From contig NZ_MACI01000024.1 in the NCBI RefSeq assembly GCF_001884105.1, forward strand, positions 1 to 64,000: a DNA stretch of 64,000 nucleotides, in the 5' to 3' direction. The notes beneath the pieces are model-generated. The model did not search any database. It was not told the DNA's origin and saw nothing but the letters and a program-made list of their open reading frames with translations. The position numbers and the translations under genes are program-made. The DNA comes from Bacillus luti. Lineage in GTDB: Bacteria; Bacillota; Bacilli; Bacillales; Bacillaceae_G. Shown in pieces: positions 10,301 to 18,199 of the stretch (its first letter is position 1; each line of letters starts with the position of its first letter).

Positions 10301-11762
10301 AATTGCTGTCGGCATCGCAAAAGCTGGTGCTGATTTTATTAACATTAGCGGGTTTGATGGCGGAACAGGTGCTGCGCGTATTCACGCATTGCAACATGTA
10401 GGTCTTCCAGTAGAAATCGGTGTAAAAGCTGCTCACAATGCTCTACTAGAAGCAGGGATGAGAGATCAAGTAGAAATTTGGGCCGATGGTGGTATTCGAA
10501 GTGTAAATGATGCCTTAAAAATTATGCTCCTTGGAGCAAACCGTATTGGATTTGGCACATTATCAATGATTGCAATTGGCTGTACAACTTGCCGCGGGTG
10601 TCATTTAGATACTTGCCATGTTGGAATCGCAACACAAATTGAATCTGAAGCGCAAGCAAAAGAACACGGGCTACGCCGCTTCGTCCCACGGGAATTAGAA
10701 AGTGCAGTTGCTGGTTTATTACATTTATTCACCACTTTTGGCTTAGAACTAAAACGGTTAACAGGGCAGCTTGGTTATACAAATTTACAAGAAATCGTCG
10801 GGTGTTCTAATTTACTAGAGCAAGTTCGAGGCGAAAATTTATTGAACTTATGTAATTTACTGCAAACGATAGAATATCCATCTGTTACAAAAATAGCAGC
10901 CATACAGGAAAAACAACTTGAAACAGTCCACTCCCCACACTCAAAAGAATTAGTAGGCGTTGGCGTAGAGCAACGTGTTATGGGTGGTTTAGAATCTTGT
11001 TATCGCGTTCGCAGTAAACTATATGAAGACACCAAGCTTGAACCACTTACATTAAAATATACAAACGGCTCTATTCCAGGAAATGGATTAGGCGCTTACA
11101 ATAGCGAAAATTTATTTATACACGTAAATGGTGGTGCGCAAGATGGCATTGGCAAAACTTCCTTTGGCGGTGGTATTTATATAACGAAAGCAAAAGGAAA
11201 AGACGGCTTATATTATAACGGTTCTGTCGGAAAAGGCTTTGGATATGGCGCACAAAAAGGTGCACTATACGTACAAGGTAACGCCGACGCTCGCGCTGGT
11301 ATTCGCCTTTCTGGAGCAGATATGATAATTGGAGGTAGAATAACAAAACCACTACGTAAAAAAGAGCAAGGAAATATAGCTGCATACTCCAATATTAAAG
11401 GTTTCGCCTTTGAATATATGACAAATGGGCGAGCGCTTGTTTTAGGGGACCCCGGTCCATGGATTTGTGCTGGTATGACTGGCGGTGTTGTTTATTTACG
11501 TCATGATTCAAACTTAGGTTTAACAGAACAGGCCTTAAAAAGAAGAATCGCAAAAGGGGCAAATGTTACATTACAACCAATTAGTAAAAACGGTTTGCAA
11601 GATGTAACCGAATTATTGCTAGACTATATTCGTGTACTAAACGAGCATGAGCAATACGAAGAAGTTGCTTTGTTAACACCATTATTAGATGATATACAGA
11701 ATCAGTTTTTTGAAATTATCCCGAAAAAAGAGCAGGCTGATCCATCTATCTCAACAGAGTGA
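7326..11762 (+). CDS. gltB: Glutamate synthase large subunit
   Basis: A 1478-residue glutamate synthase alpha subunit, which makes two glutamates from glutamine and 2-oxoglutarate. Domains in order: class II glutamine amidotransferase with nucleophile Cys24 after a 23-residue propeptide (DACGIV) and the GHNGEINT motif; central domain; FMN-binding synthase barrel (LNGEGGEIKDMIGKYP, GGTGAARIHA); an iron-sulphur motif GCTTCRGCHLDTCHVGIATQ with the three expected cysteines plus an extra one; and a C-terminal GXGXG beta-helix (about residues 1190-1400). The ATG follows GAGGGGGG. No small (NADPH) subunit is adjacent, so the electron donor is encoded elsewhere or is ferredoxin. It is shorter than B. 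subtilis GltA (about 1520 residues). Confidence 0.93.
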   Translation: MLNKKNTWTPSLFRDYRNAEHDACGIVSVMEKRKIPTKENIDLCIQSLVKMNHRAGFINGEGDGIGIHIDVPKALWNEKLKSSGYNPTIVDHPHFIVGHFFLNKNANIVNLKNHIRTQLNNESFAILFESDDVINSDALGPLGKQEEPLFWQVALIAEHEVANIEQTLFAVTIKIEENEAIHVASLSRDHVVYKVLGAGDTLVAYYNDLQHPLIASTMTLGHNRYSTNTLSNFFRVQPFSILGHNGEINTIAKLRDQAEMIDVPLTAGGSDSQDLNRTLETLLVQYDYSLFEAMEILFPPIINEIKLYETHLQDLYTYIREAWGHFAQGPAGIISRFKDEAVFSVDSLGLRPVWKVETESSYIFSSEPGVVSPTEYVAEPKPLAPGEKVGLKWNEQDELVLYEYDKYQTQVYNRFKKRVDTTDYHLNLSIPETKKIQGLCDSVQVETKQYVAFGWDREHIQLLEQMATKGVEPIRSLGHDSPLAALDTDRRNIADFIKESVAVVTNPAIDRDREIEHFSTRTVLGERPSLLSGAKQPFVVEMLSPIILEGNVAQSIAEELHTITYEQLTELFMTHSSIATISATFSSPETLQCALNRISSEAIAAVNNGASLLVLDDAKAHLNERLWIDPHLVTAKVHQALSENKLRRNCSLVIRSGALRSLHDIVTLYGLGADSINPYLLFATVNDGTKTPITNLYTALNKGLEKVISTIGIHELRGYGRLYSSIGLHEEIANILQITNFFGSNDLAFSLESLAEDAKMRADDYNNPKIRMRKSFHIFPRIWKAIGDVAKGNPYDDYREKLSELENNNPIAIRHLVQTKQAKHIVPTEDVSISIRNHDLPFIISSMSFGSQNEIAFRAYAEAADQLNMISLNGEGGEIKDMIGKYPHTRGQQVASGRFGVNAELLNSSNLIEIKIGQGAKPGEGGHLPGSKVTAKIAEARNATIGSDLISPSNNHDIYSIEDLAQMITEIKTANQLAKVAVKVPVVPNIGTIAVGIAKAGADFINISGFDGGTGAARIHALQHVGLPVEIGVKAAHNALLEAGMRDQVEIWADGGIRSVNDALKIMLLGANRIGFGTLSMIAIGCTTCRGCHLDTCHVGIATQIESEAQAKEHGLRRFVPRELESAVAGLLHLFTTFGLELKRLTGQLGYTNLQEIVGCSNLLEQVRGENLLNLCNLLQTIEYPSVTKIAAIQEKQLETVHSPHSKELVGVGVEQRVMGGLESCYRVRSKLYEDTKLEPLTLKYTNGSIPGNGLGAYNSENLFIHVNGGAQDGIGKTSFGGGIYITKAKGKDGLYYNGSVGKGFGYGAQKGALYVQGNADARAGIRLSGADMIIGGRITKPLRKKEQGNIAAYSNIKGFAFEYMTNGRALVLGDPGPWICAGMTGGVVYLRHDSNLGLTEQALKRRIAKGANVTLQPISKNGLQDVTELLLDYIRVLNEHEQYEEVALLTPLLDDIQNQFFEIIPKKEQADPSISTE

Positions 11763-11835
11763 TATGCCTCATTTTCATTTTTAAGAAAAAATTGACGAAG
11801 TACACTTCTCATAGTAATCTATAGTAACAATTTGA

Positions 11836-11863
11836 AACCTGCTGAAATTCAGCAGGTTTTTTT
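11836..11863 (+). terminator. glutamate synthase terminator
   Basis: Hairpin AACCTGCTGAA-attcagcaggtt followed by seven T residues. Confidence 0.88.
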
Positions 11864-11943
11864 ACTAAAAATTGATGTTTAAAAAGAATTAGGAAAAAGT
11901 ATAAATGAATCTTAATTTCTTATTAACGTCACTAAAATATCAC

Positions 11944-11992
11944 TTGCTAACATATTGTAATGAATGTATAGTATCATGTTGTACATTCATTA
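11944..11992 (+). promoter_or_regulatory. ygaE promoter with embedded 11-bp inverted repeat (candidate operator)
   Basis: -35 TTGCTA (11944-11949), 17-base spacer, -10 TATAGT (11967-11972). A perfect inverted repeat TAATGAATGTA (11958-11968) and TACATTCATTA (11982-11992), separated by 13 bases, covers the -10 and the transcription start. That geometry is what a dimeric repressor such as a TetR-family protein would use. No regulator gene is adjacent, so the binding protein is unknown. Confidence 0.65.
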
Positions 11993-12020
11993 TGACAAGA
12001 GAAAGGATCTTATTTAGGGT

Positions 12021-13109
12021 ATGAAACTTGGTGCTCGCATTTTAAAAACGGGTATTGCCATCACATTAGCTTTATTTGCTTGTATTTTACTTCACTTACC
12101 AAGTCCGGTATTCGCGGGAATCTCAGCCATCTTCGCTGTTCAGCCGTCTGTATATCGTTCGTATTTAACAGCTCTTGAACAAATTCAAGCAAACGTCATT
12201 GGTGCGGTATTCGCTATCGTATTTGCTACTGCTTTTGGACATAATCCTTTTATTATTGGATTAACATGTATATTAGTAATTGCTCTTACATTACAATTAC
12301 GATTAGAAAACACAATATCAATCGCTTTAGTAACAGTTATCGCCATTATGGAGTATCAAGGCGAAGATTTCTTTAGTTTTGCCTTACTTCGCTTTGCGAC
12401 GATTATGATCGGAATTATTGCGGCTTCACTTGTAAATTTAGTATTTATGCCGCCAAAGTACGAAACAAAACTTTATCATCGTATCGTTGATAATACAGAA
12501 GAAATTGTGAAATGGATTCGAATGAATAGCAGGCAAGCTTCTGACTTTACAACGTTAAAAACTGATATTGATCGTATGAAAGAAAAAATGATCAAACTAA
12601 ATCATTATTACTTACTGTATAAAGAAGAAAGAAGCTACACGAAAAAAGTAAAGTTCGCAAAGATTCGTAAGCTCGTTTTATTCAGACAAATGTTAGCGAC
12701 AACAAGTCGTGCTTTAAGTACGTTAAAGTCATTACATCGTACTGAAAATGAACTGCGCTATATGCCAGAAGAATTTCAAGAATCCATCCAAAACGAACTT
12801 GATTCATTAACGCATTATCATGAACAAGTTTTATTAAAATTTATTGGTAAAGCAAAGAAACAACAATCCGTTGAAATGCTAGATGAAGTTGAAACGGGTA
12901 AACAAGAATTAATTGATATCTTTATGGATTATCAAAACAAGGATGATGAAGAAGCATATAAAACATGGCTACATCTCTTCCCTCTTATTTCTTCAATTAT
13001 TAACTATAGTGAAGAAGTAGAGCATTTAGATTTATTAGTGGATAGCTTCTACACATACCATAAACCAGAAACAGAACTCCAAATTGACGATAAAAAAGAA
13101 GACGAATAA
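12021..13109 (+). CDS. ygaE: Aromatic acid exporter family membrane protein (YgaE)
   Basis: A 362-residue protein: a hydrophobic N-terminal half with about four to five membrane segments (residues 8-145) and a charged, helical cytosolic half. This is the ArAE/FUSC-like DUF939 architecture, whose members are thought to export aromatic or organic acids; the B. subtilis homologue YgaE is uncharacterised. The ATG at 12021 has a weak AGGGT site just before it and AAAGG farther upstream. A strong inverted repeat overlaps its promoter, so it is probably inducible. Transport is inferred from family membership only. Confidence 0.85.
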   Translation: MKLGARILKTGIAITLALFACILLHLPSPVFAGISAIFAVQPSVYRSYLTALEQIQANVIGAVFAIVFATAFGHNPFIIGLTCILVIALTLQLRLENTISIALVTVIAIMEYQGEDFFSFALLRFATIMIGIIAASLVNLVFMPPKYETKLYHRIVDNTEEIVKWIRMNSRQASDFTTLKTDIDRMKEKMIKLNHYYLLYKEERSYTKKVKFAKIRKLVLFRQMLATTSRALSTLKSLHRTENELRYMPEEFQESIQNELDSLTHYHEQVLLKFIGKAKKQQSVEMLDEVETGKQELIDIFMDYQNKDDEEAYKTWLHLFPLISSIINYSEEVEHLDLLVDSFYTYHKPETELQIDDKKEDE

Positions 13110-13143
13110 AAAACAGCTCCTTTTAGGCTAAAGGAGCTGTTTC
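13110..13143. terminator. bidirectional terminator between ygaE and ygaD
   Basis: AAACAGCTCCTTT-taggct-AAAGGAGCTGTTT. It overlaps the last codons of the convergent ygaD gene. Confidence 0.85.
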
Positions 13144-14883
13144 TGTTATATGTTGAAGTTGATATAAATTGTAATAAAATCCTCTTTTTTTCATTAACTC
13201 TTCATGAGAACCTGTTTCTTTAATCTCACCGTCTTCGATGTAAATAATCGTATCCACATGCGTAATCGTCGCCAATCGATGTGCGATTATAATCGTCGTC
13301 CGATCAGCCGCTAACGTCTGAAGCGCCTGTTGAATATATCGTTCATTTTCTAAATCTAAAGCGGAAGTCGCCTCATCTAATATAAGTAACGATGGATTCT
13401 TTAGAAACACTCGTGCAATTGCTACACGTTGCCTTTGTCCACCAGATAACTTCACACCACGTTCCCCAACGACCGTATTATAACCATCAGGTAACTCTAT
13501 AATAAAATCATGAATTTGCGCAGCTTTGGCAGCCGCAATCACTTCTGCCTCTGTAGCTTTCGGATTTCCATATAAAATATTTGCCCCAATTGTATCGCTA
13601 AATAACAAATTATCTTGCAGTACAATTCCAATATGACTACGTAAATTTCTCATATCATACTTTCTGACATCTATCCCATCTATATAAACTGCACCTGAAG
13701 AAACATCATAGAAACGCGGGATTAAACTAGCAAGAGATGACTTCCCTCCCCCACTTGCTCCTACAAGTGCCACCTTCTCTCCTGGCAACATAGTTAACGA
13801 AAGGTTATGTAATACCTCTTTTTCATCCGAATTGTAACGAAAAGATACATTATCAAATATCACTTCACCATTTAATTTTTTCGTTTGTACCGCACTTGGC
13901 ACATTCACAATATCGTATTTTTCATCTAACAGTTCAAACACCCGATCCATCGATGCGAAAGACTGCGTTAATGTTGTAGAAGAATTAACAAGGCGGCGAA
14001 GTGGACTATACAAACTATCCATATATCCAACAAAAGCAACCATAGTCCCTAATGTTAACTGCCCCTGAACCACTTCATATGCTGCAAAACCGATCACAAG
14101 TAATGGTCCTAAATCTGTTAACGTATTTACCGCCGAAAATGTTCTCGCCGTCCAACTCGTATGCGCTAGTGCTTTCGTCAAAAATTCATTATTCCTTTTT
14201 TCAAACTGCTTCGCCTCATACTCTTCTAAGGCAAAACTACGTGTCACTTGCATCCCTTGAATACGTTCATGTAAATATCCTTGCATCGTCGCCAATGCTT
14301 GTGAACGCTCTTTCGTCAATTTTCGAAGACGTCCAAAAAAATATTTCACTGCGACTACATAAATAGGTAAAATTAATAACGCAACAAATGTTAATTTTAT
14401 ATTCATAGAAAACATCACAATAATAGCGATAGCAATTGTTGCCGTATCTAACCAAACATTCATCAAACCAGTAATTACAAAATCCTTCGTTTGTTCTACA
14501 TCATGAATGACACGTGAAATAATCTCTCCTGTTTTTGTATTCGAATAGTAGCGTAAACTCAATTTTTGTAAGTGACCAAAAATATGTTTCCGTAAATCGT
14601 ATAGTATTGTATTCGCAATACGCTGCGCGAAATATTGACGATAATATTCAATCGGCGGTCTTAATACTGCAAAAATAAAAAAAGCAATCCCAATTGCCGT
14701 TATTAATTGGGACGTTTTATCTTGCAGCGGCCCTCCGCCTTGAATTACATCATCGATAATATACTTTAATAACCATGGCATGATAAGCGGGATACCGAAC
14801 TTAACTAGACCGATAACAATCGTAACAGCAATAAGCCATCGATATGGTTTAACAAACTGTAAATATCTTTTTATTCCTTGCAC
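13123..14883 (-). CDS. ygaD: ABC transporter, fused permease-ATPase (YgaD)
   Basis: A 586-residue half-transporter of the lipid/multidrug exporter class (MsbA/BmrA-like). Six membrane helices lie in residues 1-310, followed by the nucleotide-binding domain: Walker A GASGGGKSS, Q-loop GIVLQDNLLF, signature LSGGQRQRVAIARV, Walker B SLLILDEATSALD and switch IAHRL. It probably works as a homodimer. The Walker A has GGGKSS in place of the usual GAGKST. Start is the GTG after GGGGGG with five-base spacing. The position matches B. subtilis ygaD. The substrate is unknown. Confidence 0.92.
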   Translation of the reverse strand: MQGIKRYLQFVKPYRWLIAVTIVIGLVKFGIPLIMPWLLKYIIDDVIQGGGPLQDKTSQLITAIGIAFFIFAVLRPPIEYYRQYFAQRIANTILYDLRKHIFGHLQKLSLRYYSNTKTGEIISRVIHDVEQTKDFVITGLMNVWLDTATIAIAIIVMFSMNIKLTFVALLILPIYVVAVKYFFGRLRKLTKERSQALATMQGYLHERIQGMQVTRSFALEEYEAKQFEKRNNEFLTKALAHTSWTARTFSAVNTLTDLGPLLVIGFAAYEVVQGQLTLGTMVAFVGYMDSLYSPLRRLVNSSTTLTQSFASMDRVFELLDEKYDIVNVPSAVQTKKLNGEVIFDNVSFRYNSDEKEVLHNLSLTMLPGEKVALVGASGGGKSSLASLIPRFYDVSSGAVYIDGIDVRKYDMRNLRSHIGIVLQDNLLFSDTIGANILYGNPKATEAEVIAAAKAAQIHDFIIELPDGYNTVVGERGVKLSGGQRQRVAIARVFLKNPSLLILDEATSALDLENERYIQQALQTLAADRTTIIIAHRLATITHVDTIIYIEDGEIKETGSHEELMKKRGFYYNLYQLQHITETAPLA

Positions 14884-14907
14884 ATAATCCCCCCTCTAAT
14901 AGGACAA

Positions 14908-14932
14908 ACCTGCCGGGAAATTCCCTGCAGGT
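14908..14932 (-). terminator. ygaC terminator
   Basis: Minus-strand hairpin ACCTGCAGGGAA-TTTCCCGGCAGGT directly after the ygaC stop, with a short T-rich tail. It lies between ygaC and ygaD, so readthrough into ygaD is possible. Confidence 0.6.
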
Positions 14933-14937
14933 CTGTT

Positions 14938-15468
14938 TTAATTTCTGTACATTAAATATCTCTCATACCACATATCTACGAAATCCGGTGCGAATGGACC
15001 TTTTCTTTGGTGAATCCATTGCGTTAATTGTGCTACATTTCGTTTTAAAATGGTGTCAATAACAGGCGGATACTGCATAATTTGACTATGCTTTTCATAC
15101 TCATCTTCATCTAAAAGCGTATATGTCATATCAGGATACACTTTAATATCTAAATCATAATCAATATACTTTAACGCTTCAGAATCATATGCAAAAGGTG
15201 AGCTTAAATTGCAATAATAATATACTCCCTCTTCCCTTAGCATCCCAATCACATTAAACCAATAATTGGCATGAAAGTAACAAATCGCAGGTTCACGAGT
15301 AATCCATGTTCGGCCATCTGATTCTGTCACTACTGTACGATCATTCGCTCCGATTACAAGACTCTGTGTCCCTTTTAAAATCGTTGTCTCTTCCCACATT
15401 CTATGAATGGAGCCGTTATGTTTATAACTATGTATTTGTACTTTTTCTCCTTCTTTGGGAAATCCCAT
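14938..15468 (-). CDS. ygaC: Nucleoside tri-/diphosphatase, DUF402 family (YgaC/UPF0374)
   Basis: A 176-residue DUF402 protein, recognisable as UPF0374. A Staphylococcus homologue (Ntdp) hydrolyses nucleoside tri- and diphosphates with divalent cations. The conserved DUF402 core is visible: the central Y-Y-C-N-L-S-S-P-F stretch, then [13 protein letters not shown] and [10 protein letters not shown], whose acidic residues form the metal site. The ATG is seven bases after AAGGGAG. Synteny with B. subtilis ygaC is exact. Physiological substrate in Bacillus is not established. Confidence 0.9.
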
Positions 15469-15625
15469 ATATGCTCCCTTCTTTCAACTGCAAATGCCCT
15501 TCTTAAGTTGCCTAGACTACCTTTTGAACTGCATCCACTTTTTTTCTATTATAACTTTTTTGTCGAAATTTTAAAACTAAAGCGACAAGGCTCTATTTTT
15601 TACAATGAATAAACCAACTTTTTTA

Positions 15626-15716
15626 GGAGGTGTGGGCTTCCGCCGCATTACTCATAAAGTTAAACTTTAATTAAAGAGAGATCCACCTCTATTGATGGTT
15701 GGAACTCACCAATCAA
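15626..15716. repeat. dispersed intergenic repeat, variant copy
   Basis: This segment contains AAAGTTAAACTTTAAT, a variant of the AAAGTGAAACTTTAAT core found in four other intergenic places of the window, plus two hairpins: GAGGTG/CACCTC, and TTGATGGT/ACCAATCAA with one bulge. It sits between divergent-side ends of ygaC and ygaB. B. cereus group chromosomes carry families of such extragenic repeats (bcr elements); I cannot assign the family. The rest of 15469-15785 shows only a weak terminator for ygaB around 15730-15770. Confidence 0.6.
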
Positions 15717-15785
15717 GATAATAAAAAAAGCCCTTCCTCATTTCCATATAAAGAAGGACCTTTCAGCTAAAGGTAACAGTATATC

Positions 15786-16046
15786 TTATCCTAAATTTGA
15801 AATCACTTTTTCAGTTTCAAAAGATTTAATCACACTATTCGTTTGTTTTTCAAATTTTTCATGTAATAGCTTCAACGCTACTTCTGTTCTATATATTTCT
15901 TGGCGAATAAAATGTAAATCTTTTTTATCGCACGTATCCTTTTCACTCATTTCGATTTGCTGGTACTTCTCTAAATGTGATTGCAATTTTAAAAGCTCAT
16001 CCATCGTTTCCAACTGTTCTCCCACCAACTTATCAAAATCGTTCAT
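15786..16046 (-). CDS. ygaB: YgaB-like small coiled-coil protein
   Basis: An 86-residue, highly charged, all-helical protein with heptad-like leucine spacing, probably a short coiled coil. Length, position between ygaC and sspE, and the N-terminal pattern (DxLVxxQLxTMDELLxLQ) match B. subtilis YgaB, whose function is unknown. The ATG follows GGGGGTAAGTA. No enzymatic motif is visible. Confidence 0.8.
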   Translation of the reverse strand: MNDFDKLVGEQLETMDELLKLQSHLEKYQQIEMSEKDTCDKKDLHFIRQEIYRTEVALKLLHEKFEKQTNSVIKSFETEKVISNLG

Positions 16047-16175
16047 TACTTACCCCCTTTTAAATTCCTATTACATATTTCTAATCGTGAACTTATTTCT
16101 CCTTTGACTACATTTGTTGACTTATTAGAAGTTATGTCGTTCACTTTCTTTTCATTACAATGATCCGCACACAAA

Positions 16176-16212
16176 GAAAACACTTCTCTCGAGTTAGAGA
16201 AGTGTTTTTCTT
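16176..16212 (-). terminator. sspE terminator
   Basis: Minus-strand stem AACACTTCTCT-aactcg-AGAGAAGTGTT with a T-rich tail, four bases after the sspE stop. Confidence 0.8.
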
Positions 16213-16215
16213 TCA

Positions 16216-16497
16216 TTACTGATTTGAACTAGAAGATTGTGATTTTTTTGCAGCTGATTTCGCATTTTGTTTTTGCACAGAATGCACATCTGTTTCAGTT
16301 GCAAACTCAGTACCATAACTAGCATTTGCACTTTGTGCACCAGAAGCTTGTGCTTTCTTTGCTTCTGATTGTGCATTCGCTTGTTTCACTGCTTGTACAT
16401 TTGTTTCAGTCGCAAATTCTGTACCGTAGTTAGCATTTGTACTTTGAATGCTTGCACCAGAAGTTGCCTTATTATAACCTTGTTGTTTTTTACTCAT
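16216..16497 (-). CDS. sspE: Gamma-type small acid-soluble spore protein SspE
   Basis: A 93-residue gamma-SASP, an amino-acid store of the spore core that is degraded in germination by the GPR protease. Two repeat units are visible, each with [12 protein letters not shown] followed by an Ala/Lys/Gln-rich stretch; TEFATE is the GPR cleavage motif. Composition is Asn/Gln/Ser/Ala-rich with a Ser-rich end. The ATG at 16497 follows GGAGGTGAGAAAG; an upstream in-frame GTG is inside that site. Expression in the forespore under sigma G is expected. A CATTATT about 20 bases before the ribosome site is a weak -10 candidate, but I cannot fix the -35. Confidence 0.97.
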   Translation of the reverse strand: MSKKQQGYNKATSGASIQSTNANYGTEFATETNVQAVKQANAQSEAKKAQASGAQSANASYGTEFATETDVHSVQKQNAKSAAKKSQSSSSNQ

Positions 16498-16622
16498 CTT
16501 TCTCACCTCCACAATCAATAATGTAACCAATTTACTTAAAAGCTATCCTTAATTTTCTTTTGAAAAATTTCCGCATATATCTCTTGTTACTCATTCAAAC
16601 TACAGGTAATGGAGGTGGAAAT

Positions 16623-16799
16623 ATGTACACTGGACGTGATATGACTGAGCTAACGATGCTTTCAAAAAACGAATGGAGAGAAGATGAATTATTTCATTTT
16701 CATCATTCATTCCAGCAAATTATGCCTTATCTAAATGTAGAAGGACAAACAATTTATAAAGAGATTGTAAAAGAAATTGAATCTCGGGGTGGATTATAA
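16623..16799 (+). CDS. yfhS: YfhS-like small protein
   Basis: A 58-residue soluble protein beginning MYTGRDMTELTML, with an aromatic/His-rich middle (FHFHHSFQQIMPYL) and an acidic C-terminal helix. It starts at the ATG six bases after GGAGGTGGA, not at the earlier in-frame start. Size and position between sspE and mutY fit B. subtilis yfhS. No function is known. Its promoter region is shared, back to back, with sspE, which suggests sporulation-stage expression. Confidence 0.75.
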   Translation: MYTGRDMTELTMLSKNEWREDELFHFHHSFQQIMPYLNVEGQTIYKEIVKEIESRGGL

Positions 16800-16863
16800 A
16801 GTTGAGGATTTTGCAATGTAGCGTGAATCTCTTTAAACTCAAAGCACAAAATTATTTTCAATA

Positions 16864-16896
16864 AAAAACGTGTTCTAAAATTCTAGAACACGTTTT
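16864..16896. terminator. bidirectional terminator yfhS/mutY
   Basis: AAAAACGTGTTCTA-aaat-TCTAGAACACGTTTTT, flanked by A- and T-runs. Confidence 0.85.
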
Positions 16897-16898
16897 TA

Positions 16899-16955
16899 TC
16901 ATTTCCCCCGCTATTCACTGGGCAGTAAGACCCCACTGATTAAAGTTTCACTTTA
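16899..16955. repeat. dispersed intergenic repeat overlapping the mutY stop codon
   Basis: On the minus strand the element starts ATAAAGTGAAACTTTAATCA and continues with GTGGGG, then TGCCCAGTG. Its first bases include the TAA stop codon of mutY (16953-16955), so the repeat abuts and supplies the end of the gene. Related copies are at 58679, 59985 and 63773. Confidence 0.75.
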
Positions 16956-18050
16956 TTGCATTGTAATTTTCTCAACGCAATTCTCATAAATCGTGCGATG
17001 CGATTTCGAGAAAGGTAACTGTTCAAACGCTTCTTTCGATACAAATTTCAATGTATCTGTTTCAACAATATCCCCCGTTACTTTTCCGTAAAATACGAAT
17101 ATATCCCAAGTACGATGTGTAAACGTATGTTGTACATTCATTGCATACTCATCTATAGAAATTGAGAGCTCAAATTGTTCTTTCATATAATCTATAAGCT
17201 GTTCCTTCTGATTCCGAATCCCTTCAACAAGTTCAATATTCGGAAATTCCCACATATTAGCTAATAATCCGGTACTCGGACGCTTATTAATGACGTAACG
17301 ACCATCTTCAGTTTGAAGTACCCCTGCAACGAGCGGTACCATTGTAGGAGCTTTCGCTTTACTTTTTACTGGTAATTCTTTTTGAACCCCTTCAGCATAT
17401 CCTCTGCAATGCTCACGTACAGGACAAAGTAAGCAAGATGGATTTTTCGGAATACAAATCAATGCACCTAACTCCATCAATCCTTGATTAAAATAAGATG
17501 GATTTTCTACCGAAATAATTTCACGTACAATTTCTTCAAACACTTTCCTAGTCTTTGGCTTTGCAATGTCATCCCACACAGATAAAATACGGGATAACAC
17601 ACGCATAACATTCCCGTCAACTGCGGGCTCTGGTATACCGTATGCAATACTTAAAATAGCACCTTTTGTATACGGTCCTACTCCTTTTAACTTTTCAATT
17701 TTCTTTACATCGCTCGGTACTATCCCGCCGTATACTTCTTTTACCTCTTTTACGGCCGCATGTAAATTCCGTGCTCGAGAATAATACCCTAAACCTTCCC
17801 ATGCTTTTAATACTTCTTCATCACCAGCATTTGCTAAAGCTTCTAGGGTAGGAAACTTCCCCATAAAATTCGCGTAATATGGTTTTACAGCTTCTACCCT
17901 TGTTTGCTGTAACATAATTTCCGAAACCCAAACGCGGTATGGATCTTTATTTTTTCGCCACGGTAAGTCGCGTTGCTCTTCTTCAAACCAACCAATTAAA
18001 TCATTTTGAAACTGCTCTATGTTAAACTTATTTAATATTTCAAGTGTCAA
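16953..18050 (-). CDS. mutY: Adenine DNA glycosylase MutY
   Basis: A 365-residue base-excision glycosylase that removes adenine mispaired with 8-oxoguanine. Motifs: catalytic Glu in EIMLQQTRV, helix-hairpin-helix [12 protein letters not shown], catalytic Asp in [10 protein letters not shown], iron-sulphur cluster [17 protein letters not shown] and a C-terminal NUDIX-like 8-oxoG recognition domain. The start is a TTG, seven bases after GAGGGGG, with no competing ATG. Synteny matches B. subtilis mutY (yfhQ). The stop codon lies inside an intergenic repeat. Confidence 0.96.
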   Translation of the reverse strand: MTLEILNKFNIEQFQNDLIGWFEEEQRDLPWRKNKDPYRVWVSEIMLQQTRVEAVKPYYANFMGKFPTLEALANAGDEEVLKAWEGLGYYSRARNLHAAVKEVKEVYGGIVPSDVKKIEKLKGVGPYTKGAILSIAYGIPEPAVDGNVMRVLSRILSVWDDIAKPKTRKVFEEIVREIISVENPSYFNQGLMELGALICIPKNPSCLLCPVREHCRGYAEGVQKELPVKSKAKAPTMVPLVAGVLQTEDGRYVINKRPSTGLLANMWEFPNIELVEGIRNQKEQLIDYMKEQFELSISIDEYAMNVQHTFTHRTWDIFVFYGKVTGDIVETDTLKFVSKEAFEQLPFSKSHRTIYENCVEKITMQ

Positions 18051-18199
18051 ACTTGATCCCCCTCATTTTTTTGCATATAAGTACTATTATAAAGATTTTA
18101 GGAAAAAATTTAAGTAAGACGACATAGGAAATAGAAGGCAAAGGACTTGAGGTATCGAATAAAAAGAGTTACATTAATAAAAAACGGAGGTGGATTTCT

